Source: Capitella teleta
Lineage: Eukaryota; Annelida; Polychaeta; Capitellidae
NCBI GenBank assembly: GCA_000328365.1
Contig: KB310317.1
Coordinates: 855,197 to 919,196, forward strand
DNA: 64,000 nucleotides
Reading direction: 5' to 3'
Positions 25,801 through 48,946 of the stretch are shown here, piece by piece; positions within the stretch are counted from its first letter, which is position 1, and every line of letters begins with the position of its first letter. The notes under the pieces were generated by a model, which saw nothing but the letters and a program-made list of their open reading frames with translations, searched no databases and was not told the DNA's origin. A program made the position numbers and the translations under genes.

Positions 25801-27027
25801 GATTGCCTCCATGGAGTTTGACGGGAACCAGAGCGCTCACGACGGTCAACCCAATCTGTTTGCTTTGGAGGATTCGAAGAAGAGGAGGGGGGAGGGGGAG
25901 GGGGCTGGCCTGTGAAGGGAAGACTGTTCAGGGGGACGTGAGAAGGGGGCGGGGTAGCGTGGACTGAAGGGCGGGACAATTCAGGGTTGTTAGAGGGAGG
26001 AGGAGGAGGTGGAAAAGGAGGGTAATTGTGACCAACAGGAGGGGGGATATTACGCTGGAAGTCAGGGGGCGGCACTCCCCATGGCGACATATGTTGAGGC
26101 ATGGGCATTCCAGGCAGCGACCGAGCGTACCCTGGAGGCATTTGATGAAAGGGATGCAGGCCTAAACACAGGAAAATCATGATATTCCTTAAATGAGGGA
26201 CAAAGCAGGGCAACTCACCAGAAGGAGGCGGCCTCATTGGATGCCCCTGGGGAGTGTACGGAGGGCGAGGGGGGAAGCCATGCAGAACTGATTGGTCATA
26301 TGGCACCTGAATGAGAAAAAAATTGGATGAAGTGAACACCCATGAAGACTCAAGCTTCTTATGTGATCAACATGAGCTATTTGAGTATTCAAAGCATAGA
26401 AATACTAGAATGGTTATTGGGGTCACGTGACTGGTCAGAACTGAAGCCAGATTTAAGAGGAACATTGGATGATTGTGTTGAATGCCTATAGTATAGCCCT
26501 ATATGTGTCGCGATCAGAACAGCTCAATTGAAACTCAACATGCTGGTGCTTTATATGATATATGATCCCCTTAAATTCTAAGCTATCGTGAATAGGCGCT
26601 TTAATGTGTGCAGTCATTCTAGTTACTCCTTTATACTTCAATGATTCAAAGTATTTGGATTTCTATAATGATTTCATTAATTCAATTTGCAAACTTTTGA
26701 TGATTTAATCAATGAATGATTGATTGTAATGAGCTTGTATTCAATTTTCAGACTCATCTGAGGAGTCATAGAGACTCAATGAACAATTAGGCTCAATCAC
26801 TGATTCAAGGAAATAAATCATGAATGATTTAACGGGTCAATCCTTCAAGCCTCAAGAGGCGAGTGCTAATACTAGTACTACTAGTAGCACTCTCAAGACA
26901 CTGGTCATTCAGAGTCATTGAGTCATTGACTAATCATTCATTGAGTGTCTGTTATACCAGGAATATATACACTCACGTAGACATTTCGAGGAGGGGGGCC
27001 ACACCCTGGATATCTTTGAGGATTCAT
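19860..27027 (-). CDS. DROSHA: Drosha, nuclear ribonuclease III
   Basis: Cleaves primary microRNA hairpins in the nucleus with a DGCR8/Pasha partner. Twenty-nine coding exons close in frame (4053 nt, 1350 aa): 26977-27027, 26219-26306, 25789-26161, 25549-25734, 25290-25494, 24794-25237, 24649-24735, 24503-24589, 24348-24419, 24139-24284, 23918-24087, 23739-23863, 23555-23683, 23189-23267, 23028-23135, 22833-22968, 22655-22775, 22496-22595, 22339-22441, 22116-22288, 21960-22063, 21801-21906, 21607-21745, 21474-21556, 21312-21418, 20405-20551, 20282-20347, 20102-20233, 19860-20045. Domains: Pro-rich (1-150), RS-rich (170-225), central domain with [14 protein letters not shown] (about 430), RNase IIIa with [13 protein letters not shown] and [12 protein letters not shown] (750-940), RNase IIIb with [13 protein letters not shown] and ADLVEAFLGALY (995-1140), dsRBD (1147-1222). 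Catalytic Glu/Asp residues are present in both RNase III domains. Unusual: a 128-residue tail of acidic then Arg/Ser-rich sequence follows the dsRBD, where human Drosha has about 40 residues. Exon 1 begins at an AG acceptor (27031), so an untranslated exon lies upstream. Confidence 0.97.
20665..20736. repeat. 9-bp minisatellite in Drosha intron 25
   Basis: Eight perfect tandem copies of ATGGGCAAC. The run is open in frame on the plus strand (MGN repeats) but nothing else supports coding. It sits in the largest intron of the 3' half (20552-21311). Confidence 0.97.
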
Positions 27028-27262
27028 ATGTCTGAAAATCACCCTAAATCTGGGTTGATGAGCACATAAATAAAGATTTTCGAGAAATAAATTATGTCAC
27101 AATAATAATTTGACTTCCACACGCTCGGAGTAAACATTGGCCAATCATGATTTTCGTTCTGGGACAATTTCCAAAGACCCACAGCAACAGCATTCACTAG
27201 GTTGCCCATTTACACACTATTCTTCATGCGTCTATAAAAAGTGCGTTATGACTTCTATCTCC

Positions 27263-27846
27263 ACCATGGTCATGGACATCGGTTTTCATGTATGATCATG
27301 TATGTTACATGATTCAATCATCAAAAATAATCATCCAGAAATCCCTACAGGTGCACTGAGTAGGTATAACTCTTTCCAATCTTGTAAAACCAGTATACAG
27401 CATCACAACATCTAGTTTGCACTCTTGAAAAAAGTCCCTATCTCCCACCATGGCGTGGCCACGGACATGAGTTTTCATGTGTATTACATGATTCAAGCAA
27501 TCTGCGATTAGCACCAATACAATCCTTTCAGTGCCCTTGGTTTATATATACCCCATTCAATCATATAAAACTAGTATACAACATCACAGGATCAAGTCTG
27601 CACTCTTGAAAATAATCTCTATCTCCTACCATGGCGCATTGTGTAACACTCAGTTGGCCGCTTCCACTGGTGCTGTGGCGTCGTCTGCTCGTTAGACAAT
27701 GACCGTGGCGTGGTCATGGACATGGGTTTTCATGTATATTACATGATTCAATCAATCTGAAATCAGCATCAATACAATTCTTCCAGTGCCCTGAGTTGAT
27801 ATATACCCCATTCAATCACATAAAACTAGTAAACAACATCACAGGA
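27263..27846. repeat. Three tandem units of about 180 bp upstream of Drosha
   Basis: Units start at about 27263, 27446 and 27624, each with CACCATGG..GG.CA.GGACAT, TTTTCATGTAT, TTACATGATTCAA, then CCATTCAATC.TATAAAAC.AGTA and CATCACA. The third unit carries about 60 extra bases after CCATGGCG. Similarity is roughly 75-85 percent by eye. Not a CRISPR: unit-to-unit, no spacers. Confidence 0.85.
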
Positions 27847-28553
27847 TCCTGATTACGCCTGTTTTCAATCCTGTTTTCACATGCGGTCAGAAGACGCAAG
27901 AATTTTATCTTCGTAGTCATAACGCACTTTTTAACAAACGCAAGAAGAATAGCATCACGCCAGCCAACCAGATGCGTTATGAGGATTTTTGAATGGCCTG
28001 TTTAAGTTATTTAAGTACCTGGTACACTTGTTTTGTTAAATGCTATGCCTGCAATAGTTAAGCAGACATATACTACTATACATAATTCAATATTTATGCA
28101 TCTAAAGTTTATATGCAATGTATAATTGTAGAAGTATATCCATCATATGATTGATATCCATGTATACACACCGGGTACATTGTACACTTATCAGCTATTA
28201 CACAGTTAGGCAGCTACGACAGTCCTCATCAAATAGCTGGAGGCTCGAACTTTTTGATTAGTTTGGATGTACTAGTATACGTTGTAGTTACTAGTAAGTT
28301 GCAATGGTCGAGACATGCACATGTATATGGTGCATATTGGATGCTGACAGTTATGCCATTGATTTATTTGTATCACTAATGCTACATTTATTGAAGACTT
28401 GCATGCTCTTTATAGTGTGCAACACATACTCAGTATATATTTGTATAAGTTTGAGTGGACTGGACTCAATAATTATAAAACAAGGTTCCAAAATACAAGT
28501 ACAATACGAGAGAGAGCGTGATTTTGCACCGAATGAATAGTTCAATGTCCAGA
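27847..28553. other. Intergenic stretch upstream of Drosha
   Basis: No exon recognised. It may include the untranslated first exon and promoter of Drosha. Confidence 0.4.
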
Positions 28554-28602
28554 ACATTTTCGTTGTGATGTGCTCTTAAAGAGCACATCACATCGAAAAT
28601 GT
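28554..28602. repeat. Near-perfect palindrome, 24-bp arms
   Basis: ACATTTTCGTTGTGATGTGC at 28554 is mirrored by its reverse complement ending at 28602 with one mismatch and a one-base centre. Confidence 0.9.
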
Positions 28603-28619
28603 TTATTTTAATAATGAAA

Positions 28620-28670
28620 ATTATTATGTGCATTTGTACAAAGACTCTTTGTACAAATGCGCATAATAAT
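28620..28670. repeat. Near-perfect palindrome, 24-bp arms, copy 1
   Basis: ATTATTATGTGCATTTGTAC at 28620 pairs with its complement ending at 28670; one mismatch, three-base centre ACT. Repeated at 30004-30054. Confidence 0.92.
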
Positions 28671-28700
28671 AAAAGATCGTGGACAAACATATTTATTATA

Positions 28701-29095
28701 CAGAGCGGGCCAAAAGTAGCCTACTAGTATATACTCTAACATTTTCTAATATGTATCAATTATTCCAGAAAATAACTGCCTGGTATAGATTGACTATGTT
28801 ATTCTGCGCCCATTTATGTAAGCAAAGTATATTTTGAATGAGTGAGGAACATTTAAATGTGAGTGGTGAGTGAGTGATCGCGAAGAGTGCAAAATCAGAT
28901 GAGCCCCTGAACGACCATTAAGGAATGTCATCTCTTGTATTGTGCTTCAATACAAATTCTCTGTTTTGTTTTGCCTTTAGGAGATAAACGTTAGTGCTAC
29001 TGTCACAACAATAGCACTCTCAAACAAAACAATAGTACGAGAGCGTTGTCTTAATTATGCGTTCAATGAGGTTTATCCATGATCCGGGGCCCTGT
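28701..29095. mobile_element. CAGAGTGGGCC-family MITE, left part
   Basis: Starts CAGAGCGGGCCAAAAGTAG after TA and tracks the copy at 30085-30652 base for base (a few differences) up to GGCCCTGTTTGCG, where a gypsy LTR begins. It contains the shared internal block ACAATAGCACTCTCAAACAA. Confidence 0.88.
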
Positions 29096-29934
29096 TTGCG
29101 CCTTTGGCGAAATGAAGAAACGAGAGAACTTCAGGAGACGAGTGATTTTATTTGCCGAAAACATGGCCTTATAAAGGGTGCATTGAGTCGATCCATTGCA
29201 AGAGTGCTTAGGATTGTTTTATATGTGTGCGTCCACTACAGGGCTTCCCCCTTAGGAGGAGAGGTAGCGAATCGGGGATCTAATCACACGACCGCTGCGA
29301 GTCCGGATCTGCTTAGTTGTTCCCACAGGTTGCTTAGATTCTTCAGAGTCCACCTGAGGGTCGCTAGCAGGCTTTAGTCTGTCAATGCTGACACAATCCC
29401 TGCGCCCTTTCACTGCTAGGGTAAATGTTTTGTCTCCGCGGCTAAGTACCCTGTAAGGCCCGTGGTAGGGTGACTGGAGCGGTCCTCTGTGAGCATCTGT
29501 ACGCACCCACACGAATGAAGTCTTTCTTAACGAGGCTGGGGTGTTGTTTTGTGGAGTCCGATGATGAGCAGGAAAACTGGGAATGGTTGGAGCATGGCTG
29601 TTCTCTCCCCTGTCAAACAAGTCACCGGGGATCCGGATGCTGTGCCGGAAAACTATATCAGCCGACGATACCCCCAAGTCTTCCTTTGGTGTGGTTCTGA
29701 GGCCAAGAAGCACCCAGGGTAACTGGTCCATCCAGCAGGGCCCGGTGAGACGGGCACGAAGAGCAGTTTTCATGGTCCTGTGCATTCTCTCCACCATTCC
29801 ATTCGACTGAGGGTGATAGGCAGTGGTGTTGTGGAGCTTGGCGCCCAGACTCTCGGCCAGGAACTTCCAAATTGACGAGGTAAACTGTGTTCCACGGTCA
29901 CTGGTGATGTCTTGAGGTAGGCCGTAACGAGAGA
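29096..29934 (-). mobile_element. Ty3/gypsy retrotransposon fossil, 3' part
   Basis: Minus-strand order: integrase core end (MVERMHRTMK, WVLLGLRTTPKED), an integrase C-terminal domain with a chromo-like/GPYRVL region, a polypurine tract next to the LTR, then a short 3' LTR of about 145 bases (29096-29241, ends TG/CA). It has inserted into the MITE at 28701. The rest of the element runs into the N gap at 29935. Looks young relative to the other fossils because the integrase part is still well preserved; whether the whole was complete cannot be seen. Confidence 0.85.
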
Positions 29935-29984
29935 NNNNNNNNNNNNNNNNNNNNNNNNNNNNNNNNNNNNNNNNNNNNNNNNNN
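29935..29984. other. Assembly gap (50 N)
   Basis: Run of N inside the gypsy fossil. Confidence 1.
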
Positions 29985-30003
29985 GCTGATTTTAATAATG
30001 AAA

Positions 30004-30054
30004 ATTATTATGTGCATTTGTACAAAGACTCTTTGTACAAATGCGCATAATAAT
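30004..30054. repeat. 24-bp-arm palindrome, copy 2
   Basis: Same palindrome as 28620-28670, including the ACT centre and the G/A mismatch. Confidence 0.92.
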
Positions 30055-30084
30055 AATAGATTGTGGGCAAACATATTTATTATA

Positions 30085-30652
30085 CAGAGCGGGCCAAAAG
30101 TAGCCTATATACTCTAACATTTTCTAATATGTATCAATTATTCCAGAAAATAACTACCTGGTATAGATTAACTATGTTATTCTGCGCCCATTTATGTAAG
30201 GAAAGTCAATTTTGAATGAGGGAGGAACATTTAAATGCGAGTGGTGAGTGATCGCGAAGAGAGCAAAATCAGATGAGCCCCTGAACGACCATTAAGGAAT
30301 GTCATCTCTTCTATTGTGCTTCAATGCAGCTCTCTGCTTTGTTTTGCCTTTAGGAGATAAACGTTAGTGCTACTGTCACAACAATAGCACTCTCAAACAA
30401 AACAATAGTACGAGAGCGTTGTCTTAATTATGCGTTCAATGAGGTTTATCCATGATCCGGGGCCCTGTTTGCGTCAAACGTGGAGATATCGCGGAATGAA
30501 CACGTTAGACTAACCGAAGTATTTATTTCTCTTATCTTAGTGTGATATTTACACTGCGATCTGTTTTGTAACACTTTCTCAGAAATGCGTAGCACCAATG
30601 AAAAACATTGATATCTTTAGCATGGAGTAGATAACTACTTTGGCCCACTCTG
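30085..30652. mobile_element. CAGAGTGGGCC-family MITE, complete copy
   Basis: From CAGAGCGGGCCAAAAGTAG (30085) to CTACTTTGGCCCACTCTG (30652), TA on both sides. It lacks the gypsy insertion seen in its near-identical twin at 28701. Confidence 0.88.
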
Positions 30653-31312
30653 TATGTTAATATTACCGTCTCTTTTGCTTATCTGCCGTACCATTCCTCG
30701 GTGTAGGAAGTAAAGCTCAATACGTGCACCAGAATTCCAAGTAGGCCAACTAAAAAAACACAAGTAAATGAGTGGTACTAATCCAACTGACAAGGGGAAG
30801 CAGGATTTTAGAAATGAACAAGAAGAGGAAGTGGTCAGTACAGTTTTGCCATCATTGTGTGGCAGCTTTATTCACCATACAATATATGCTACACATTTAC
30901 AACAGTATCCAAAAAGCGTATCCGGCTCAATTTGGGCATTTGAATCTGAAAATCTCAGACTGCACATCGTCAGCATTCAGCATGCTGAAGACAGAGAAGT
31001 CAAACCACTCCTGCCTAGGTTAAAAAAAATAAGTACGAGTTGTTTCAGTTTAAAAAAAAAAAAAAATTAGATTGTAATAATACAAAGATGGGCACAAAAT
31101 ACCAAACGGCTCAACCCTCCCATCATAAATAATAAATAAAAAAATGGTTTGCCTTCATACGGTCTTTCACAAAGCTCTGTACAAAACGACCGATATACAA
31201 ATATGAAAAAAAAATACCGTATTTGTTTCACAACTACACGGAAATTTAACTTCCAGTAGAAAAAAACAACCAACCATGTTTAGTTTTGGTATAAAAAAAA
31301 TGCCTGAATTAT
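30653..31312. other. Intergenic stretch downstream of PRRC2
   Basis: A 100-codon plus frame (30768-31070) resembles nothing I know and has low-complexity ends; not called as a gene. Confidence 0.45.
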
Positions 31313-31318
31313 TTTATT
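31313..31318 (-). terminator. Probable PRRC2 polyadenylation signal
   Basis: AATAAA on the minus strand 1.15 kb past the stop. The 31319-32464 interval between carries A/T homopolymers and no other gene, and fits a long 3'UTR. Confidence 0.45.
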
Positions 31319-32464
31319 AATTCCATGAGAATCTCCTACGTACTAAGACAAGTGAGGAGAGGTTAAAGATTGCAAAAGATTCATGCCCGAAAACAGCCAG
31401 ACTTTAATATAAGGAGAATAAGAGAAAACCAACCACACACTGTCGAATTGGATATGTAGCAAATATTTGAATCATCTCTGTGCACACACCATTCCCAGAA
31501 GAATAAAGAAAAAGAGAAATTAACACATCTTCTGTTAAAATTTTGTTCAAGGAAAAAGAGAAAAATCCTTCGAAAAACGAGAAGAAAAAAAAGGAAAAAA
31601 AAAGACATAAAATATCAAGAGAACGATCAAACATCAATCAGCTGAACATGCTAAAGGAATGTGCTGCAAACGAATGAGCGAGCACTTAACATCAACGGTC
31701 AACTATAGGGAAACAGAGAGATGCGTCCACTTGCTAATAATTGATCCCCTCAAATGATCCGAGGGAATCCCAGAAGAGAAACAAGATTTTATATCAAGTA
31801 ACACACAAATAAGGGAGAAAAAAAAAATGAAAAAAAGATTTTTTTTTTTTTTTTTTTGCAATGGCAGCGAGAGTGAATCAGCCGGGACTTCAGGGGGCGT
31901 GAAGCCACAAGCGACACACCACACACGCACATCACGTCAGCATCGTTCGATGCAAGCAGGGCCCTAAAAGCTCCAGGGGCGTGAGCATTTTAACTTGAGG
32001 GGGGGCCGGTATTCTCAGCTGTGTATGAAGCCGAGCGTGGAGTGTGTAGGGGCAGCACACAAACCACAGCATGTTGGGGCTTCTCTTAATACAACGCATT
32101 TAGATGTCAACAACAAGAACATCTCTCAGCAAGGAGCCAACTGAACCAAGATCAACATTTTGATCATCTTCCAACTTGTTCCGTTCTTTCAATTACTTTC
32201 CCAGAATCACTTTCAGAACCGGGGCAAAGAACGGCCTAGAACGACCTTCAAAGCTTGGACACTCCACAATCTCAACGACATGAGAACCTCAGGATGATTC
32301 TCCAACAACCAACATAACAGATCTGCACTCAACAACGAGAAAGGGTGGATGGTGGGGCTGGGGTAATAATATCGCTCTAATATATGAAACTCATAAAGCA
32401 TGAATAATGTACAGCTAATGAATAATGAAGAGTAATAATGAATAATAATGAGTCTGATAGTAGC

Positions 32465-43640
<11,176 letters not shown>

Positions 43641-44830
43641 GTTGCCGGTAAGCACATTGACACGTCTGATTTACCCCGAGAACGGTCCCTGCTGTATCAC
43701 CTGCAGAAATAAAATAAAACTGTCAAGCACTAGAGCATGCTAGCATCAGAAGTAGTACAGTCAGCCCACCCATGGTTTATGCTGAGACTAAACAAAGAAG
43801 GTATGTAATGAGGACAATGAGTCATAAAATGATTCAATCATTGAGTACATGTTCAGAGAAAATAATACTTCCGGTTGAGGTGGCAATATAAACTAAGGCT
43901 GTGAGAGTAATTTTATTCAAACTCAAAGAGGCCTATCAAGTTAGATATCTTTGACAACTTCCTAAGTTCATAATCCGATTCAGGCACAAAAAAAAAAAAA
44001 AGATGTCAACTGATGATACCGAGAGCAAGACTGGATTACGTAACCAATTTTCACAACTTCTAACATAAAGACGTGTCAAAAGCACTGCCACAATGACTCA
44101 CCAGAAAACGAATCATAAAACTACAACAAAAATTGTTAGCCCTCAGTTATTCATCAATAACATAATTTTTTGTTCCAACCGAAATGAGAGAAATACTAGG
44201 AATAGGACATGGGGTCAGTGGGGACAATCATCACAATGACTGCATCAAGTCTGAGACTGAGTTTGAGAAGTACAGGATGAAAATGTCAAATCCATCATTT
44301 CTAAAACAAAAATCAAATGACCGATGTAATCATACGGAATGACCGCTGAGCTTCGTGAGTGCACAAGTGATTCAGTGAATGTGAATTTCTGTGACCAAAG
44401 TGAAAGTGGAGTGAATGTTCATCATCTTCATGTATCAACGAATCATAAATGTTTCAGCTTCAGCGCGAAAATGACGATTTCTAAGTCGCAAAATAAAATG
44501 AACGCAATTACTTCTGACAAGCGATTTGTGCACCGGAAATTACCGGTAGAGAGGCTAGGATTGTTAAAAACAATTTAATTCTCTTAGAATATGGTTTGCA
44601 TGAGACGGGTTGCGACTCGAAGTTCGAAATCCAAACATGAGAGCCGGACTCATAACGGCGTCTTTTAGAGAGAAAAGGGCCGATGGAGGGGTCTAAACAA
44701 AGAGCGAAATAATCATAATCCGATGAAAATTTCAACTCACAGCGGTCCGTCCGAATGGGTCAAATGTTAATAAGTTAATTGGATGGAGAAAAAGCGCCTC
44801 TTAGGACGGAGTGATGAAGATTATCGTCGA
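43641..44830 (-). promoter_or_regulatory. PRRC2 5'UTR, first intron and probable promoter
   Basis: The UTR part of exon 2 runs 43641-43700, preceded by acceptor TTTATTTCTGCAG. The 1-kb intron upstream shows no coding. A good donor (GACCGCT/GTGAGT) puts the end of a non-coding first exon at 44741. TSS not seen; no TATA box recognised. Confidence 0.5.
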
Positions 44831-45744
44831 TTTCCCGTCAGTTGACCGGGGATTCTCAGATACCAAAATGGCGTACGAGAAAAACTATGGATGTATGCAA
44901 ATGAGCGCTTTAATAATGACGTCACTAATCCCACAATGCCCAGCACACGTGTTCTCTGTTGATAGACAGTACGATTCTCTATGCAAGCATCCAACCATAA
45001 TAACAAAACCTACACGCTTCAGGGTACGAACCATTAATTAATTCAATGACCATCTTTCAAAACCACAATGGCTTATGAATCACGACGCATTTTCATGTGT
45101 TCAATTCTTCTCGTGCAAGTTATTTATGGAATAAATGAAGCAATATTCCATTTCTCTGAATGCAGCTTTAAAATTGGTTTCAGAGCGTATACAGTGTGCA
45201 ACCGATCAGTGTTCTGAGATGTATTCATGAATATGTATGAGATGGGTGGCATGGGGCGTGGATACTTTCATGAAATTGGCCTCTGAGATGATCAATGGTT
45301 GTCTCACTGTATGACCTTGTTATATTATCAGTAGATTGCATGTACATTGTAATAATATTATGACATCGTTTGTGTCATTAAAATTATATTATTCTTCTGA
45401 CCATGTAACTGTAATTACCAGTATGATAATAATGAAAAAGACCACCTAATAACTGTGATGGCTATTTCAGAAATCATGAGAGGGTGAGCCTATCCTCGAT
45501 CTATAAGTACACCAATACCTGTGCATCAAATAAATGCTTCAAACAGATTTGTTACATTATTTTGTCATTGCGTGTTTATATATTTGTTCATCCTCTGTGT
45601 TATAAACTTATAACCATATATTAGTTTGAGATAAATTGAAAAAGTAAAGCAGTAAAATCAAAATAATCTACTGCCTGGCGAGATTTCATGAGAAATGTGT
45701 TCATTACATATAGTCAGGTAATGTTCTCAAATGGCACAATTATA
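44831..45744. other. Intergenic stretch
   Basis: No exon, RNA or repeat recognised. Confidence 0.5.
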
Positions 45745-46557
45745 CTGTAGAACACTATTTTTACGCGGAATTCAAATTTTGCGGTTTTCCATGTTTGCGT
45801 CATTTCGCGGAATCAATTTTTCGCGGTCAAGGATGTGATGGAAAAAAAAAAAAAAAGGAATTCTGGAAGTAGTAGCTCTCTTCCATAACAAAGCAACCCT
45901 TTAAAGCTGGGCTTTCTCCGTTCTCCGTTCCGCGTCATGAGCGAATAGCATGCAGCATCGATTTCACACCTAATCACCGACGCCTGCATTGACGATAGGT
46001 GGGTTAAAGTTGAAAGTGAAAGTTAAAATTAAAATTGAAGTCGGAGTCACCTCCGCGTCCAATAGATTTTCATCTCCAAGGCGATCTCGGCGATAAGTGG
46101 GTTAAAGTTTGTCTGTACTGCTTTGAAATAATTACGTAGCAGCCCTTTGTAGACAATTACGAATGATGGTATCTTTGAAACTTAAAAACGATGATCAAAG
46201 GATCAGAGAATTGATTGTTGCCAAACATGCACTTAGAGTTTGATGTTTACCAAACATTGAAGTCGGAGTCACCTCCGCGTCCAATAGATTTTCATCTCCA
46301 ATCCAATCTCGGCGATTCGTTAATTATTTTATAAAAGAGAAGGATCTGATCAACATCATTCACTTCTTCGGATGCTCTAACAACTTGACAAGATGCTTCG
46401 CTACTTCAAGACAATCTGACGCTGCCTGCTGTGCTGCCGCCAATGCAGAGATCGCGCGGACCGCTCACTTTTTTACGAGGAATCCAATTTTTGCGGTCGA
46501 GCCTGACCGCGAAAACCGCGAAAATTGATCTCTCAGCGAAAATTTAGTGTTCTACAG
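45745..46557. mobile_element. TA-flanked TIR element CTGTAGAACACTA
   Basis: CTGTAGAACACTATTTTTACGCGG... at the left, its complement (...TTTAGTGTTCTACAG) at 46557, TA on both sides. The sub-terminal zones are rich in GCGGTTTTCC/ACCGCGAAAA words. A 43-bp direct repeat (GTCGGAGTCACCTCCGCGTC core) lies at about 46039 and 46261. No transposase frame; non-autonomous. Confidence 0.8.
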
Positions 46558-47300
46558 TATTGAACTTTACTGTGATTGGCCGCTGTTCAATACTAACTTG
46601 CTACACCCCGCCTCATAATTAAATATGAATAAGAAAAATAATAATGATAATTGAAATCTTGGTCTCAAGTCGAGACCACAAACGGCATTTTCTATTTGTG
46701 TTTGAGGAATAGAAACATGGAAATTGAATCAGAAATTGTAGCAATATTCCAATAACCGATTTGAACGAAGAGAATTCCATGAACACATGGAAATGCATCA
46801 TGACCAATAACCCATTGTCATTTCGAAAGATGGTTATTGAACTAATGGTTAGTACCCTGATAATAATTGCACTGATCTATACACACTGTGGTGATTTGGT
46901 GGACCGAAATTGCCCGGCTTATCATTTGCAAATCATTGACAGACAGCAAAATGTACGGGTCAGATGGAAAATAGTGTGGAGTGGGACAGAAAGTTGCATG
47001 AAAATTTGATACAGTAATCGTTCATTATTCGAGAAATCCTGCATTGTTTACAATACCAACCAGTCCAGTGGCCGAAAGGCCATTACACCACTCTCCTAAG
47101 CTATCTATTCACTGTTTACTCTTTACTTTGCTTTTTTGTACCACAATAAATGTTTTTTGCTGTTCTACTGACGATCTCTGTTCTTGGCCTTGATCTACCG
47201 GTATAATAGTAGCATATTGGCCGTCTTGATCTATACTGGCATGAGCATAATGTAGGCTACATGTAGGCCTACTCAAAGTCTGGTATTTGTCTGTGTCACA
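46558..47300. other. Intergenic stretch
   Basis: Nothing recognised; short frames without similarity. Confidence 0.5.
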
Positions 47301-47309
47301 GACTGCGTG

Positions 47310-47789
47310 CTTTAATCTCTGCAATGTCGATCTCCTTCACTTCACTGCAATTGCAATTTGAGATAACAATTCATTTAAATGCTTGATTATTTATTAAGCC
47401 TTTTGTTTGAGACAAAGGTGAAACCACTATGAAATCGACGGCTCCAGCGATTCGCAGCATTTCTGCTTTGATATCAAATAGGTGTGAAATAACAGTTAAA
47501 TGATCAGCAAAGCAAGGCAGGTGAGGGATCTACTCGCAAACAGTCAACAGTGCCTTGGTGAGCAAATACTGTAGAACTTTTCTATTGTGAGTTCTTAATA
47601 GCAGTAGTCATCTCTGCTCAAAAGACTGGATATTTGGTTCATATTAACCGGAAGTTCGAACAATGTGGAGTTCTTATTATCCGATGAACCTGCAATGTTA
47701 AAAGATGGGGATCAGGCTGGGATCCGAAAGATAGTTCTATATAACTGGAAGTTTTATATATCCGAGTTCGTAATAGTGAGCTTTGACTG
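47310..47789 (-). mobile_element. pogo/Tigger-like MITE, truncated copy
   Basis: Reverse-complement match to 54370 to about 54850: ends CAGTCAAAGCTCACTATTACGAA at 47789 next to TA, and shares GAACCTGCAATG, TGATCAGCAAAGCAA and TTTTGTTTGAG blocks. The other end is missing. Confidence 0.75.
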
Positions 47790-48693
47790 TAGTAGATTTT
47801 GTGTAAACAAAATTGGATTATTCTCAAGTGTACTGAATAAAATTAAAAAAACAGGCCATCAGAGTAAGCCCTTGCTGATGTTGCTATCAAGAAATTATTG
47901 GGCTATGTAAACTAAATTTGCAGATGGAGAAAAAAATCATTACGCAACAAACCAATTGTGCATGCAATGTAATAGGTGGAAATATCAATGCAGGTCAAGA
48001 CAGAAATACAAAATACAAAAGGAACACTATGCTTGAAGAGGAGCTGTACATGTAAACACCTCTCAAATTATACAAGCAGAAAATAAGCTTCCCATGATGC
48101 ACTTTGGCAAAAAGATTGGTAAACGACAGATTAAAAAAGTTTTTAATTGGCAGCATCTTTGCGACAAAAAAATATTAGAGCAGTCAGTAGATCTTCTTAC
48201 ATAGACTCTCGGCGAGCATTGTTTGTGCTCGCCAAAAGTCTATTATTTATGCAGAATTAGCCCTTTTAAGAATTACTGATGCAACGACCACTAACTAAGG
48301 ATTAAAAGATGTTAGACAGTAGGGCGAGGCTAGGGCATACATTACATTTGGTACGTATAGCAACATGAGCAACATACGCTTGAGCAACATTTGTCCACAA
48401 GAGCTTTCATCACTCAACCTCTCGTGTGAAATAAATCGGAACAACAAAATGGCTGCAACCGCCCCTCCTTCTGCTTACTTCAACTAAAGCTGTGTTATTC
48501 AGCATTGGTTGCTAAGAAGGAAATGAAGCCCAAGAACAGACACTGCCAGACAGTCTGGAGAATCATTAAAAAAAAAAATGAAAATGCTGCACCGAAAAAT
48601 TACTATATTCATAATCTGATAATTTGGTATATTTAGAATGCTTTTTCTGTTTGTTTTTTTTAAATACTTTTTACTTAATACTTTTTTATATAA
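47790..48693. other. Intergenic stretch
   Basis: Nothing recognised. Confidence 0.5.
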
Positions 48694-48946
48694 CAGAGTG
48701 GGCCAAAAGTAGCCTATCTACTCCATGTTCGAAACAAAACTCTAAAACTGGCTAAAATGTATAAATTCTTTAACACACAAAAATACTATCTAGTATGGAT
48801 TGACTCTATAATTCTGCGCCCATTTATGCCAAGAAATAAAGTAAAAAGTTAATTTTGAATGAGAAAAGAACATTTAAATGCAAGTGGAGTGTGATCGCGA
48901 AGAGAGCAAAATCAGATAAGCCCCTGAACGAGCATTAATTAATTAA

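Noticed and set aside
27263-27846. CRISPR-like array
   Set aside because: Units of about 180 bp abut without spacers, and the DNA is eukaryotic.
30768-31070. 100-codon plus frame downstream of PRRC2
   Set aside because: No recognisable similarity, a Lys run at its end from a poly-A tract, and no splice or poly-A context.
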